Positions 1-7,279 of a DNA stretch of 11,241 nucleotides are shown here, one piece after another (within the stretch, counting starts at the first letter, position 1; the number at the start of each line of letters is the position of its first letter). Source of the stretch: Pseudomonadota bacterium (GTDB lineage Bacteria > Pseudomonadota > Alphaproteobacteria > Acetobacterales > Acetobacteraceae); contig JAJZVE010000089.1 in the NCBI GenBank assembly GCA_021845835.1, forward strand, positions 1-11,241. Reading direction: 5' to 3'. The notes beneath the pieces were generated by a model, which saw only the letters and a program-made list of their open reading frames with translations, had not been told where the DNA came from and made no database searches. Made by a program: the position numbers and the translations under genes.

Positions 1-1369
1 CGCGCCAGATGTCGAACCCGTCCGGGTCGGCGCCCTGGAAGGCGAAGATCGACTGCTTGCGGTCGCCGACCGCGAACACGGTGCGGCGCTCGCCGTCCCG
101 CGCGCCGCGACCGGCGAAGAACTCCGCGGTCAGCGCGCCGGCGATCGCCCATTGCGCCGGCGCGGTGTCCTGCACCTCGTCCAGCAGCAGGTGATCGAGC
201 CCGCCGTCAAGCTTGTAGAGCACCCAGGCCGCCCCCGGATCGACCAGCAGCGCATTGCTGCGCGCGATCAGGTCGCCGTAATCGAGCAGGCCGGCGCCTT
301 CCTTGTGGGCGGCGAAGGCATCGGCGACCGGGCGGGCGAGGCGGGCGAGCGCAGCGGTGAGCGCCGCGGTCTGCGCGGCGGCGGCGGCGTCGTCGATGGC
401 GAGGATGCGTTGCTGCTCGTCTGCCAGGATTTCCGCCAGGGCGGGCTGCGCGCTTGCCAATTTGACGTTGACCAGCGCTCCCATGCCGCGCGCCGCGCCG
501 CCGCCGGTCAGGAACTCGCAGCGCCACGCCTCCCAGTTCTCGCCGCGATCGGCGGCGCCGAGGCCGAGCCAGGCGAGCATGCGTTGCGCCCGTCCCGCCA
601 CCGCGGGGGAGCCGCGTTCGGCGATTATGCGGGCGGCATCGCCGACGCGGCGTTCCTCCGCCCAGGCGACCGCGCGCGCCATCCGCGCCGCCGCGTCCGG
701 CTCGGCCCCGAGCGCACGGTGCAGCGCCGCTTCGAATCCTGCCGGGTCAAGCCGGCAGAACGCCGGCCATTGCCGGCTGTCCTGCAGCCGCGAGACGAGC
801 GTGCCGAACTCGTCGAGCGAGACGAGGCCGGCAAGCGCCGCGAGGTCGCCCCGGCGTGGCACGTCATGCGCCGCGGCCAGCACGCTCTCCTGTGCCGCGA
901 CCAGCGCCGCGGCGGCGTCGGTGTCGGCGAGCAGGCCGAAATGCGGCGACAGCCGCGCCTCCAGCGGGAAGCGGCGCAGCAGCGACTGGCAGAAGGAATG
1001 GATCGTGCTGATCCGCATGCCGCCCGGCAGGTCGAGCACGCGCGCGAACAGGGCGCGCGCCGAAGCGCGGGCGTCCGGCGTTGGCGCAATGCCGCGCTCG
1101 GCCAGCGCCGCGTCCAGCCGTGCGTCGGGCAGCGTCACCCAGGCGCCCAGTTCGCGTTGCAGCCGCACCGCCATCTCCGCCGCAGCGGCCTTGGTGAAGG
1201 TCAGGCACTGGATACGCGCGGGATCGGCATCGGCCAGCATCAGCCGCAGCAGCCGGTCGGTCAGCAGCTTGGTCTTGCCCGATCCGGCCGAGGCGGCGAC
1301 GAAGGCCGACACCGCCGGGTCGGAGGCACGGCGCTGCGCGGCGTTGGCGCGGTCGCGGGCGCGGTTCAT
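1..1369 (-). CDS. addA: AddA, helicase-nuclease subunit of AddAB (5' part; C-terminus beyond window)
   Basis: AddA is the UvrD/Rep-type superfamily 1 helicase and nuclease subunit of AddAB, which resects DNA double-strand breaks for RecA-dependent repair. I translated this frame by hand from ATG 1369; it stays open to the window edge, giving 456 codons. Visible helicase motifs are Walker A (AGSGKT, about residues 28-33), motif Ia (LTFTKAAAAEM), motif Ic (STIHSFCQ), Walker B/motif II (LLLDEVQDT) near residue 400, and motif III (GDRKQSIFAFQGAD) close to the edge. Helicase motifs IV-VI and the C-terminal PD-(D/E)XK nuclease domain expected in a protein of about 1,150 residues would lie outside. 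The ATG overlaps the addB stop by four bases (ATGA), so translation is probably coupled to addB. Family identification is very secure; completeness of the 3' part cannot be judged. Confidence 0.96.
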   Translation of the reverse strand, partial: MNRARDRANAAQRRASDPAVSAFVAASAGSGKTKLLTDRLLRLMLADADPARIQCLTFTKAAAAEMAVRLQRELGAWVTLPDARLDAALAERGIAPTPDARASARALFARVLDLPGGMRISTIHSFCQSLLRRFPLEARLSPHFGLLADTDAAAALVAAQESVLAAAHDVPRRGDLAALAGLVSLDEFGTLVSRLQDSRQWPAFCRLDPAGFEAALHRALGAEPDAAARMARAVAWAEERRVGDAARIIAERGSPAVAGRAQRMLAWLGLGAADRGENWEAWRCEFLTGGGAARGMGALVNVKLASAQPALAEILADEQQRILAIDDAAAAAQTAALTAALARLARPVADAFAAHKEGAGLLDYGDLIARSNALLVDPGAAWVLYKLDGGLDHLLLDEVQDTAPAQWAIAGALTAEFFAGRGARDGERRTVFAVGDRKQSIFAFQGADPDGFDIWR

Positions 1370-4302
1370 GCGTCGTCGCCCGCGCCCGCCCACTCCGCGC
1401 GCCGCGCCAGTTGGTCATAGTCCGGGCGCGTGGTGCGGCCGGGATGCGGCGCGTTCAGATAGGGGCGGTTGGCATCGTCGAACGCCGCGATCAGGTCACG
1501 CAGCCGCGCCTCGGCCGCCTGCGCCGCTGCTGCGATGGCGTCGGCATCGCCCGCGAACAGGGTGCTGGCTTCGCCCACCGTGGCGCCGCCGGTCAGGCGC
1601 CAATAGGTCAGCTCCGCCACCGCGCCGCGCAGGTCGGCGCCGAAGCCGCCGGCCAGCGCCATCGCCGCCTCCAGCGGCAGTTGCGGCGCGTGCCCGGCCT
1701 CGGCGTCGGCGCGTCTGGGCAGGCTGCCGGTCTTGTAGTCGAGGATGGCGAGGCCGCCGTCCGGCCGTATTTCGATCCGGTCGGCCCGGCCGCGCAGGCG
1801 GAAGCCGCGTGGCACGTCGAGCGCCCAGTCGCCCTTGCATTCCGCCGCAATTCGCGACGGCGCCGCGGCGCTGCGGCGTTCGGTCTCCTGCTCCGCCACC
1901 CAGGCGGCGATGCGATAGAGGCGCGGCGCCCACCACGCGAACAGCGCCGGCCGCACGCCTTGCAGGTGCAGCGCCCTGTCCATCGCCTGTTCGAGCCGCC
2001 GGCGCGCATCGTTCGGCCACGCCGCGCCCACCTGTTCGAGGAAGAACTGCAATCCGCGATGCACCAGCGTGCCGTAATCGAGCGCATCGGCCGGCTGCTC
2101 CAGCGCGTCCAGCGGCGCCAGCTTCAGAATATGCCTGGCATAGATCGCGTAGGGGTCGGCGATCCAGGTTTCGACCTCGGTGACGCTGAGCTTGCGCGGG
2201 CGCAGCGCAACCGGCGGGCGCGGCGATGGCGGGTCGGCGCGGCGCCGCGACCGCTCCCCCGGCTGGTCAAGTGCGCGTGCCCACAGCGCGGCCGGGTGGC
2301 GCGGCAGGGCGGTGCCCTGGCCGGCCAGGAAGGCGTCCAGCCGCGTCAGCCAGCGCGACGGCACGGCGGGCGCACCGTCGCGCCGGCGCGGGCAGGACAG
2401 CACGACGAGCGGTGCGCAGCACGCCGCCATGACGAAATCATGCGCGGCGCCGCCGACCGCTTCCTCCGGGCTGCGCAGCCCGGCGGCGAGGCGCATCGGC
2501 CGGCTGAGCCACGGGCCGGGATCGGTCGCCGGCGGCCACACGCCCTCGGCCAGCCCGCCCAGCATCGCGACATCGACCGACTGCAGCCGCGCTTCCAGCA
2601 GGCCCCAGATGAACACGCGCGGATGCTCGGCCTGCTGGTCCCGCCCGCGCAGCGCGCGCCGGCTGCGCACCGCGACCCCCTCGATCAGCGCATCCAGCAG
2701 GCCGGGCAGCGCGGACGGCGGCTGGTCCGGCAGCGCCGGCAGGGCGTCGAGCGCGGCGGTCAGCGTGGCGGCGAGGCTTTCGCCTTCCTCATGTGCCCAC
2801 AGCCGCGCCGGTCCGCTCACCTCGTCGCTCGCCGCCAGCGCCTCGCCCGATGCGACCAGGGCGGCCAGCAGCTCCGCGGGCGGCACCGCCGACTCCGCGG
2901 TGACGCGCAGCAGCGGCGCGAGCGAGGATTCCAGCCGCGCCAGCAGGTCGGGCACCTCCGGCGGCACCTCATGGTCGGCGAGCAGCCGCAGCAGCGCCGC
3001 CAGCCCGGCCGGCGGGCGCGGGCCGCGCAGGACCGCGGCTTCCAGCGCGCGTGCCGCCTCGCGGCAGCGTGCCGGCGGCAGGCCGGCGGCGGCGAGCGGG
3101 TGCTTCAGCAGCGACAGCAGCGCCACCGGCCCCAGCCCGTCGGCGACCGCCGCGGCCAGCAGGCGCAGGAACACCGCGGGCGGGGTTTCCGCCAGCCGCT
3201 CGCCGGCGCTGTCGTCGGCGACCACCCCCCAGCGCAGCAGCTCGGCCGAGACGCGCAGCGCCAGCGCGCGATCGGGCGTGACCAGTGCGGCGCGGCGGCC
3301 GGGCGTGGCGATGGCGTCGCGCAGGATCAGCGCGATTGCCACCGCTTCCTCCTGCGGGTCGGCAGGTTCCAGGCGGGACAGGCCGGTGATGTCGGGATCG
3401 TGCCTCTCCCGCCACGCGCCAAGCGCCGGGGCGGGCAGCAGCGCGGTCGCCAGCGTGGCGACGCGGGCGGCGGGCACGGCGCCCGGGGCCTGCCAGTGCT
3501 GCACCTCGCCGCGCGTCACGCCGAGGCTGTGCAGCAGCGCGCGCAGCGCCGCTTGCGGGTGTGGCGCGTCGAGCGCGTCCCAGGTGGCATCCGCCATTGC
3601 CGCGTCGAGTCCGGGCAGTACCAGCAGCCCGTTCGGCAGCCGCGCCACGGCGCGCAGCAGCGCCGCGACCGCCGGCAGCGCGCCGGCGGTGCCGGCGACC
3701 CAGACCGGATCAGGCGGCGGCGCATCCTGCCACGCCCGCGCCTGCGCGCGCAGCAAGGCAACCTGCCGCGCCACCGGGTTCATCAACTGCTTGCCGGCGA
3801 GCCACTCGGGCCACGCGCGCGTCACGATCTCCAGGAACCGCAGCGTGATCCGCCAATGCTCGGCATGCGCCGCGTCGGCGCAGTTTTCCAGCGCGGATGG
3901 CAGATCAATTTCGGCCCAGTCGGCCTCGTCCATCAGCTCGGCGAGGGCGGCGGCGAGGCGCCACGCGCGGTCGGCGGTACGGGCGCCGCCCTCCGCTTCC
4001 GGCAGCGCCATCACCAGGCGCGTCAGCGCCGCCAGCCGCTGCATCGGCTCCACCGCCGGCGGCAGGTCGAGCGCGCCGGCCAGCGCCAGCGGCGCCTCGT
4101 CCAGCGCGCCGATGGCGGCGATGCGCGGCAGCAGCATCGGACGCCCGGCGGCGCCGCGCAGGAACGCCTCGGCGAGCGCGCGGGCGGCGCGGCGGGTCGG
4201 CAGCAGGATCATCCCGCGCGCCGGGTCGCTTCCCAGCGCCTGCCAGCGCGCCGCCAGCGTGTCGAGGAACGGCACATGCGGCGGGATGCTGGCCAGCCTC
4301 AT
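1366..4302 (-). CDS. addB: AddB, double-strand break repair subunit, alphaproteobacterial type
   Basis: AddB (978 aa from this start) partners AddA in break resection; it combines a degenerate helicase fold with a RecB-like nuclease. The N-terminus has MILLPTRRAARAL at about 31-43 where other AddB proteins carry a Walker A; no GKT is present. A conserved AddB core with IWGLLEAR and LGGLAEGVWPP lies at about 565-591. The nuclease domain begins near 705 (LSVTEVETW) and contains GTLVH at 744-748, the acidic GRADRIE (Asp841) and the catalytic DYKTG (Asp855, Lys857). The C-terminal cysteine cluster of the Fe-S AddB proteins of Firmicutes is absent. The frame can be extended upstream to GTG 4380, but ATG 4302 overlaps the preceding stop as ATGA and begins the recognisable protein (MRLASIPP), so I chose it. 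The stop overlaps addA. Length and motifs indicate an intact gene. Confidence 0.95.
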   Translation of the reverse strand: MRLASIPPHVPFLDTLAARWQALGSDPARGMILLPTRRAARALAEAFLRGAAGRPMLLPRIAAIGALDEAPLALAGALDLPPAVEPMQRLAALTRLVMALPEAEGGARTADRAWRLAAALAELMDEADWAEIDLPSALENCADAAHAEHWRITLRFLEIVTRAWPEWLAGKQLMNPVARQVALLRAQARAWQDAPPPDPVWVAGTAGALPAVAALLRAVARLPNGLLVLPGLDAAMADATWDALDAPHPQAALRALLHSLGVTRGEVQHWQAPGAVPAARVATLATALLPAPALGAWRERHDPDITGLSRLEPADPQEEAVAIALILRDAIATPGRRAALVTPDRALALRVSAELLRWGVVADDSAGERLAETPPAVFLRLLAAAVADGLGPVALLSLLKHPLAAAGLPPARCREAARALEAAVLRGPRPPAGLAALLRLLADHEVPPEVPDLLARLESSLAPLLRVTAESAVPPAELLAALVASGEALAASDEVSGPARLWAHEEGESLAATLTAALDALPALPDQPPSALPGLLDALIEGVAVRSRRALRGRDQQAEHPRVFIWGLLEARLQSVDVAMLGGLAEGVWPPATDPGPWLSRPMRLAAGLRSPEEAVGGAAHDFVMAACCAPLVVLSCPRRRDGAPAVPSRWLTRLDAFLAGQGTALPRHPAALWARALDQPGERSRRRADPPSPRPPVALRPRKLSVTEVETWIADPYAIYARHILKLAPLDALEQPADALDYGTLVHRGLQFFLEQVGAAWPNDARRRLEQAMDRALHLQGVRPALFAWWAPRLYRIAAWVAEQETERRSAAAPSRIAAECKGDWALDVPRGFRLRGRADRIEIRPDGGLAILDYKTGSLPRRADAEAGHAPQLPLEAAMALAGGFGADLRGAVAELTYWRLTGGATVGEASTLFAGDADAIAAAAQAAEARLRDLIAAFDDANRPYLNAPHPGRTTRPDYDQLARRAEWAGAGDDA

Positions 4303-5027
4303 CGCGCGCGGCCGGCGCTGCGGGCCTGCAGGGCCGATTCGGCATCGGCAAGGTCGGGCGGCGTGGAAAGATGGAACCACAGCCCGTCATGCACCACGGC
4401 GGCGAGCCGCGCGGCGGCGATGGCGTGGTCCCAGACGTGGTTCATGCTGAACCGCCCGGCGGGCGCGGCGGCGAACAGCGCCGGCGAGGCAAGCTGCACG
4501 CCGGCATAGAGATACGGCACGATCTCCGCCGGCCCGCGCCGGCGCACGCGGCCGAGCTGATCCAGCGCGAAATCCCCGGCATCGGCACCGCCCCGCACCT
4601 GGAAGGTGCGATGCACCAGCAGCATCGCGTCGGTGGCGTCGCTCCAGGAAGCGGCCAGCCGTGCCAGCGCCGGCGTCGGCCCGTCCAGCCAGAACGTGTC
4701 GCCGTTGACGATGTAGAACGGCGCCGGGCCGAGCAGATCGAGTGCCGCGCGCACGGCGCCGCCGGTATCGAGCAGCTCGCCCTCGCCGCGCAGCACGATG
4801 CGCAAGCCGTTGCGCGGGCGCGCCGCCAGATGCGCGGCGACGCGCTCGGCGTGCCAGTGCGTGTTGACGACCGCGGTTTCGACGCCGGCCGCCGCCAGCC
4901 GATCGAGCGCATGATCCAGCAGCGGACGCCCGCCCAGCGGCAGCAGCGGCTTGGCGGTGTGCTCGGTCAGCGGGCGCATGCGCGTGCCGAGGCCGGCGGC
5001 GAGCAGCATGGCGGCGCGCGGGCGCAT
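4299..5027 (-). CDS. murU: Sugar-1-phosphate nucleotidyltransferase, MurU-like
   Basis: This is a 242-aa nucleotidyltransferase with a single GT-A-like catalytic domain. It has the NTP-binding signature LAAGLGTRMRPLT at 9-21 with Lys27-Pro28 following, the LDTGGA segment at 86-91, a metal-binding VNGD (Asp110), and a late STPPDL at 221-226 resembling the GTPEDL of the family. The short length without a C-terminal beta-helix fits MurU, which makes UDP-MurNAc from MurNAc-1-phosphate in the cell-wall recycling bypass, rather than GlmU or RfbA-type enzymes. That specific substrate is inferred from family and position. Its usual partner kinase AmgK is not adjacent, which weakens the functional call. 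The start ATG shares one base with the tsaE stop (TGATG), and the stop overlaps addB as ATGA. A second ATG at 5009 is possible but lacks that junction. Confidence 0.88.
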   Translation of the reverse strand: MRPRAAMLLAAGLGTRMRPLTEHTAKPLLPLGGRPLLDHALDRLAAAGVETAVVNTHWHAERVAAHLAARPRNGLRIVLRGEGELLDTGGAVRAALDLLGPAPFYIVNGDTFWLDGPTPALARLAASWSDATDAMLLVHRTFQVRGGADAGDFALDQLGRVRRRGPAEIVPYLYAGVQLASPALFAAAPAGRFSMNHVWDHAIAAARLAAVVHDGLWFHLSTPPDLADAESALQARSAGRAR

Positions 5028-5470
5028 CAGCCGAGCCCGCCGATGCGGTCGGGCCAGCCGGCGAGCGTGGCGCGCCGCCGGTCCTCGCCGGCAGGCGCCA
5101 GCGCGACGCTCAGCGCGTCGTCCGGCCGCAGCGGGCCGAGCCGGTCAGGCCATTCCACCAGCACGAGGTCGGCGCGCGCATCGTCCCAGCCGAGTTCGGC
5201 AAGCGCGGCCGGGCCGTCGAGTCGCCAGAGGTCGAAGTGGTGGGCGCGGAAACGGGGCGTGTCGTAGGTCTGCACGAGCGTGTAGCTGGGGCTGGGAACA
5301 TCGAGGGCGGGATCGGACGCGGCGGCGCGCAGGAAGGCGCGCGCAAACGCGGTCTTGCCGGCGCCGAGCGGCCCTTCGAGCAGGATGGCATCGCCGGTCC
5401 GCGCCTGGGCGGCGACACGGGCGGCGAGCGATTCGGTGGCGGCGAGGGAGGGAAGGTCGAGCACGAGCAC
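5027..5470 (-). CDS. tsaE: TsaE, ATPase of tRNA t6A37 modification
   Basis: TsaE is the cytoplasmic P-loop ATPase that works with TsaB and TsaD to install threonylcarbamoyl on adenosine 37 of ANN-decoding tRNAs. The 147-aa product shows Walker A GPLGAGKT at 33-40, the SPSYTLVQTY segment at 60-69, HHFDLWRL at 77-84 with Asp80, and LVEWPDR at 104-110, all in the family order. I chose GTG 5470 because AGGA lies seven bases upstream. The frame extends in-phase to a TTG at 5506 and passes another GTG at 5488, but the added residues are not TsaE-like and overlap a GC hairpin. GTG 5464 is a close alternative. Length is normal for the family. It heads the tsaE / nucleotidyltransferase / addB / addA block and abuts the next gene by one base. 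Confidence 0.93.
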   Translation of the reverse strand: MLVLDLPSLAATESLAARVAAQARTGDAILLEGPLGAGKTAFARAFLRAAASDPALDVPSPSYTLVQTYDTPRFRAHHFDLWRLDGPAALAELGWDDARADLVLVEWPDRLGPLRPDDALSVALAPAGEDRRRATLAGWPDRIGGLG

Positions 5471-5477
5471 GTATCCA

Positions 5478-5481
5478 TCCT
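5478..5481 (-). promoter_or_regulatory. Ribosome binding site deciding the tsaE start
   Basis: On the minus strand AGGA is followed by seven bases and then GTG at 5470. It favours this GTG over the in-frame TTG at 5506, which has no comparable purine tract in front of it. Confidence 0.55.
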
Positions 5482-5495
5482 GCCCCACCGGCCCG

Positions 5496-5536
5496 CGCCG
5501 GCACAACCGGCGGGTCGCCGCGGGCTGCCGTGCCCG
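5496..5536 (-). terminator. Two tandem GC hairpins between hisD-like and tsaE (possible terminator)
   Basis: The spacer holds two perfect stems: CGGGC/GCCCG with a six-base loop at 5521-5536, starting five bases after the hisD-like stop, and CGCCGG/CCGGCG with a five-base loop at 5496-5512. Neither is followed by a T-run on the minus strand, so this is not a canonical intrinsic terminator. GC-rich DNA forms such stems by chance, so a role in ending the upstream operon is only a possibility. Confidence 0.25.
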
Positions 5537-5540
5537 GGTG

Positions 5541-6830
5541 TCAGTTCGCGTTCCTGCCGCCGAAGCGGCGCACCCGCAGATCGGCCTGCGCCTTGTGCGC
5601 CGAGAAATTCTCGATCGCGCACAGACGCGAACAGTACTCGCCGATCAGCGCGCTGGCCTCGTCGGTCAGCACTTCCTGGTAGGTGCAGGTCCTGATGAAC
5701 TTGCCGACCCACAGCCCACCCGTATAGCGCGCCGCCTTCCTTGTCGGCAGGGTGTGGTTGGTGCCGATCACCTTGTCGCCATAGGCAACGTTGGTACGCG
5801 GACCGAGGAACAGCGCGCCGTAGTTGCGCATGCGCTGCAGGAACCAGCGCGGATCGCGCGTCATCACCTGCACATGTTCGGAGGCGATGCGGTCTGCCTC
5901 CCGCAGCATCTCCTCGTCGGTGTCGCAGAGAATCACTTCGCCGTGGTCGCGCCAGGCAACGCCCGCGACATCGGCGGTCGGCAGGGTCTGCAACTGCCTC
6001 TCGATCTCGGCCGCGATCCCGTGGGCAATCCGCTCGCAGGTCGTCAGCAGCACCGCCGGCGAACTCGGGCCGTGCTCGGCCTGACCGAGCAGGTCGGTGG
6101 CGCACATCTCCGCATCGGCGCTGTCGTCGGCGATGATCAGCGTCTCGGTCGGCCCGGCCAGAAGGTCGATGCCGACGCGGCCGAACAGTTGACGCTTGGC
6201 CTCGGCGACATAGGCGTTGCCCGGCCCGACAAGCATGTCCACCGGCGTGATGCGGGCGGTGCCGAGCGCCATGGCGGCAACCGCCTGGATGCCGCCGAGC
6301 AGGTAGATCTCGTCCGCACCGGCCAGCGCGATGGCGGCGACGGTCGCCGCCGGCGCCTGTCCGTTGAGCGGCGGCGTGCAGGCGATCACGCGCGACACGC
6401 CCGCGACACGCGCCGTCAGCACGCTCATGTGCGCAGAGGCGACCATCGGATAGCGCCCGCCGGGGATGTAGCAGCCGACGCTCTCTACGGGGATGTTCCG
6501 GTGGCCCAGCCTGACGCCGGGAATGGTCTCCAGCTCGATGTCACGGATGCTCGCGCGCTGCGCTTCCGCGAAGCGACGGATCTGCGTCTGGGCGAACCTG
6601 ATATCGTCGATGGTCTGCTCCGGCAGGCTGCTGATCAGCCGATCGATGTCGTCCTGCGACAGACGGAAATCCTCGGGCTGCCAGTTGTCGAAGCGGGCGG
6701 ACAGGTCACGGATGGCCGCGTCGCCGCGCCTGGCGACATCGTCGAGCACCGCCTCCACGGTCTGGCGCACCTTGCGGTCGGCGGCGGACGCCTCGGCCTC
6801 GCTCATGCCTCGCTTGAGGTGACGGATCAT
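5541..6830 (-). CDS. hisD: HisD-family NAD-dependent dehydrogenase, outside a histidine operon
   Basis: This 429-aa protein covers the full length of the histidinol dehydrogenase family, which oxidises a primary alcohol to a carboxylate in two NAD-dependent steps with Zn2+. Residues equivalent to the E. coli HisD zinc ligands are present: Gln250 and His253 (GQAEHG), Asp352 (GDKVIGTNH) and His412. The catalytic pair Glu318-His319 (SEHV) is also kept, as is a Glu five residues before His412. Family blocks YIPGGRYP (121-128), [13 protein letters not shown] (201-213), [10 protein letters not shown] (220-229) and GTNHTLPT (356-363) are clear. No other his gene is nearby; the neighbours are two SDRs, NIPSNAP and a Liv-type transporter. 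I therefore infer a catabolic alcohol dehydrogenase. HpsN, the sulfopropanediol 3-dehydrogenase, is a known HisD paralogue of this kind and one candidate. Genuine histidinol dehydrogenase cannot be excluded. The start is ATG with a strong Shine-Dalgarno. Confidence 0.92.
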   Translation of the reverse strand: MIRHLKRGMSEAEASAADRKVRQTVEAVLDDVARRGDAAIRDLSARFDNWQPEDFRLSQDDIDRLISSLPEQTIDDIRFAQTQIRRFAEAQRASIRDIELETIPGVRLGHRNIPVESVGCYIPGGRYPMVASAHMSVLTARVAGVSRVIACTPPLNGQAPAATVAAIALAGADEIYLLGGIQAVAAMALGTARITPVDMLVGPGNAYVAEAKRQLFGRVGIDLLAGPTETLIIADDSADAEMCATDLLGQAEHGPSSPAVLLTTCERIAHGIAAEIERQLQTLPTADVAGVAWRDHGEVILCDTDEEMLREADRIASEHVQVMTRDPRWFLQRMRNYGALFLGPRTNVAYGDKVIGTNHTLPTRKAARYTGGLWVGKFIRTCTYQEVLTDEASALIGEYCSRLCAIENFSAHKAQADLRVRRFGGRNAN

Positions 6831-6837
6831 CTGTCTG

Positions 6838-6843
6838 TTCCTT
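6838..6843 (-). promoter_or_regulatory. Ribosome binding site of the hisD-like gene
   Basis: AAGGAA on the minus strand sits seven bases before ATG 6830. It shows that this gene has its own initiation signal and does not depend on coupling to the gene before it. Confidence 0.65.
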
Positions 6844-6872
6844 ATCTGCCCGCGATCCGACGCGCTGTCGGT

Positions 6873-6895
6873 GCCCCGGTCGAAACGCCCGGGGC
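6873..6895 (-). other. GC hairpin between NIPSNAP gene and hisD-like gene
   Basis: A perfect seven-base stem (GCCCCGG/CCGGGGC) encloses a nine-base loop in the 80-base spacer. No T-run follows on the minus strand. It could act as a processing or pausing element, or be chance structure in GC-rich DNA. I see no convincing -35/-10 promoter in this spacer. Confidence 0.3.
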
Positions 6896-6910
6896 CTGAC
6901 CGTCGCGCAT

Positions 6911-7231
6911 TCAGCGCGGCGTGAAGAACGCGGCGGGCTTCAGGATCTGATTCTGCATGTCGAGCAGGTTGTCTTCCTCAAGGACCAGCCGGCGATATTC
7001 CTGCCAGGCCGGATCGGCCTCCAGCGCATCGCGCCGCGCCTGCCGGTCGGCGAGGCTGTCGTACTGCCAGATATGCACGATGCGGCTCAGCGGGCCGATG
7101 TCGGTGACGAAGAATCCGTACGGCTCGCCGAGGTACTTCCGCTGCAGCGCCAGTCCGGCGCGCTCATAGGTGGCCAGAAACGCGGCGACCCGGTTCGGAC
7201 GCATGGTGTACGTGCGGTGGTCGAAGATCAT
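6911..7231 (-). CDS. NIPSNAP family protein
   Basis: This 106-aa protein matches the NIPSNAP domain, a dimeric alpha/beta-barrel fold, over its whole length: [11 protein letters not shown] near the N-terminus, [21 protein letters not shown] at about 39-59, the ADRQARR helix, DPAWQEY at 73-79, and a hydrophobic end (ILKPAAFF). There is no signal peptide or membrane segment, so it should be cytosolic. Bacterial members often sit in catabolic gene clusters and have no agreed biochemical role. No catalytic residue can be named. It lies 48 bases after the SDR gene and 80 bases before the hisD-like gene, most likely in the same transcript. The ATG is preceded by a good AGGAG. The family call is firm, the function unknown. 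Confidence 0.88.
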   Translation of the reverse strand: MIFDHRTYTMRPNRVAAFLATYERAGLALQRKYLGEPYGFFVTDIGPLSRIVHIWQYDSLADRQARRDALEADPAWQEYRRLVLEEDNLLDMQNQILKPAAFFTPR

Positions 7232-7238
7232 CGTGCAT

Positions 7239-7243
7239 CTCCT
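7239..7243 (-). promoter_or_regulatory. Ribosome binding site of the NIPSNAP gene
   Basis: AGGAG on the minus strand lies seven bases before ATG 7231. An ATG within the spacer, five bases closer to the AGGAG, is out of frame and too near to be used. Confidence 0.65.
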
Positions 7244-7256
7244 GATCGTTGGCGCT

Positions 7257-7270
7257 GGGCGCAGCCGCCC
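7257..7270 (-). other. Small GC hairpin between SDR and NIPSNAP genes
   Basis: GGGCG/CGCCC with a four-base loop lies in the 48-base spacer, just upstream of the NIPSNAP ribosome binding site. The stem is short and the composition is GC-rich, so chance is a fair explanation. Confidence 0.2.
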
Positions 7271-7279
7271 GGCGGGGCA

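Noticed and set aside
864..1418. Minus-strand frame of 184 codons starting upstream of addA
   Set aside because: It runs in a different phase across the addA start. The addA phase gives Walker A and other helicase motifs, whereas this one gives only low-complexity Arg/Ala sequence.
1366..4302. Missing Walker A in AddB as a defect
   Set aside because: Alphaproteobacterial AddB proteins generally lack a functional Walker A; the nuclease motifs are complete.
4303..4380. Upstream extension of addB to GTG 4380
   Set aside because: The extra 26 residues are Arg/Pro/Cys-rich and lie inside the preceding gene, and ATG 4302 makes a standard ATGA overlap with that gene's stop.
1411..4509. Very long plus-strand open frames opposite addB (1032 and 756 codons), with similar ones opposite addA and hisD-like (152-1420, 303-2183, 5355-6899)
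   Set aside because: They lie antisense to genes with clear family motifs, are dominated by Arg, Ala, Gly and Ser runs without recognisable domains, and are the expected effect of high GC content on stop-codon frequency.
5110..6105. Minus-strand frame of 331 codons spanning the hisD-like/tsaE junction, possibly a fusion protein
   Set aside because: It is out of phase with both genes and contains none of their motifs, so it is a shadow.
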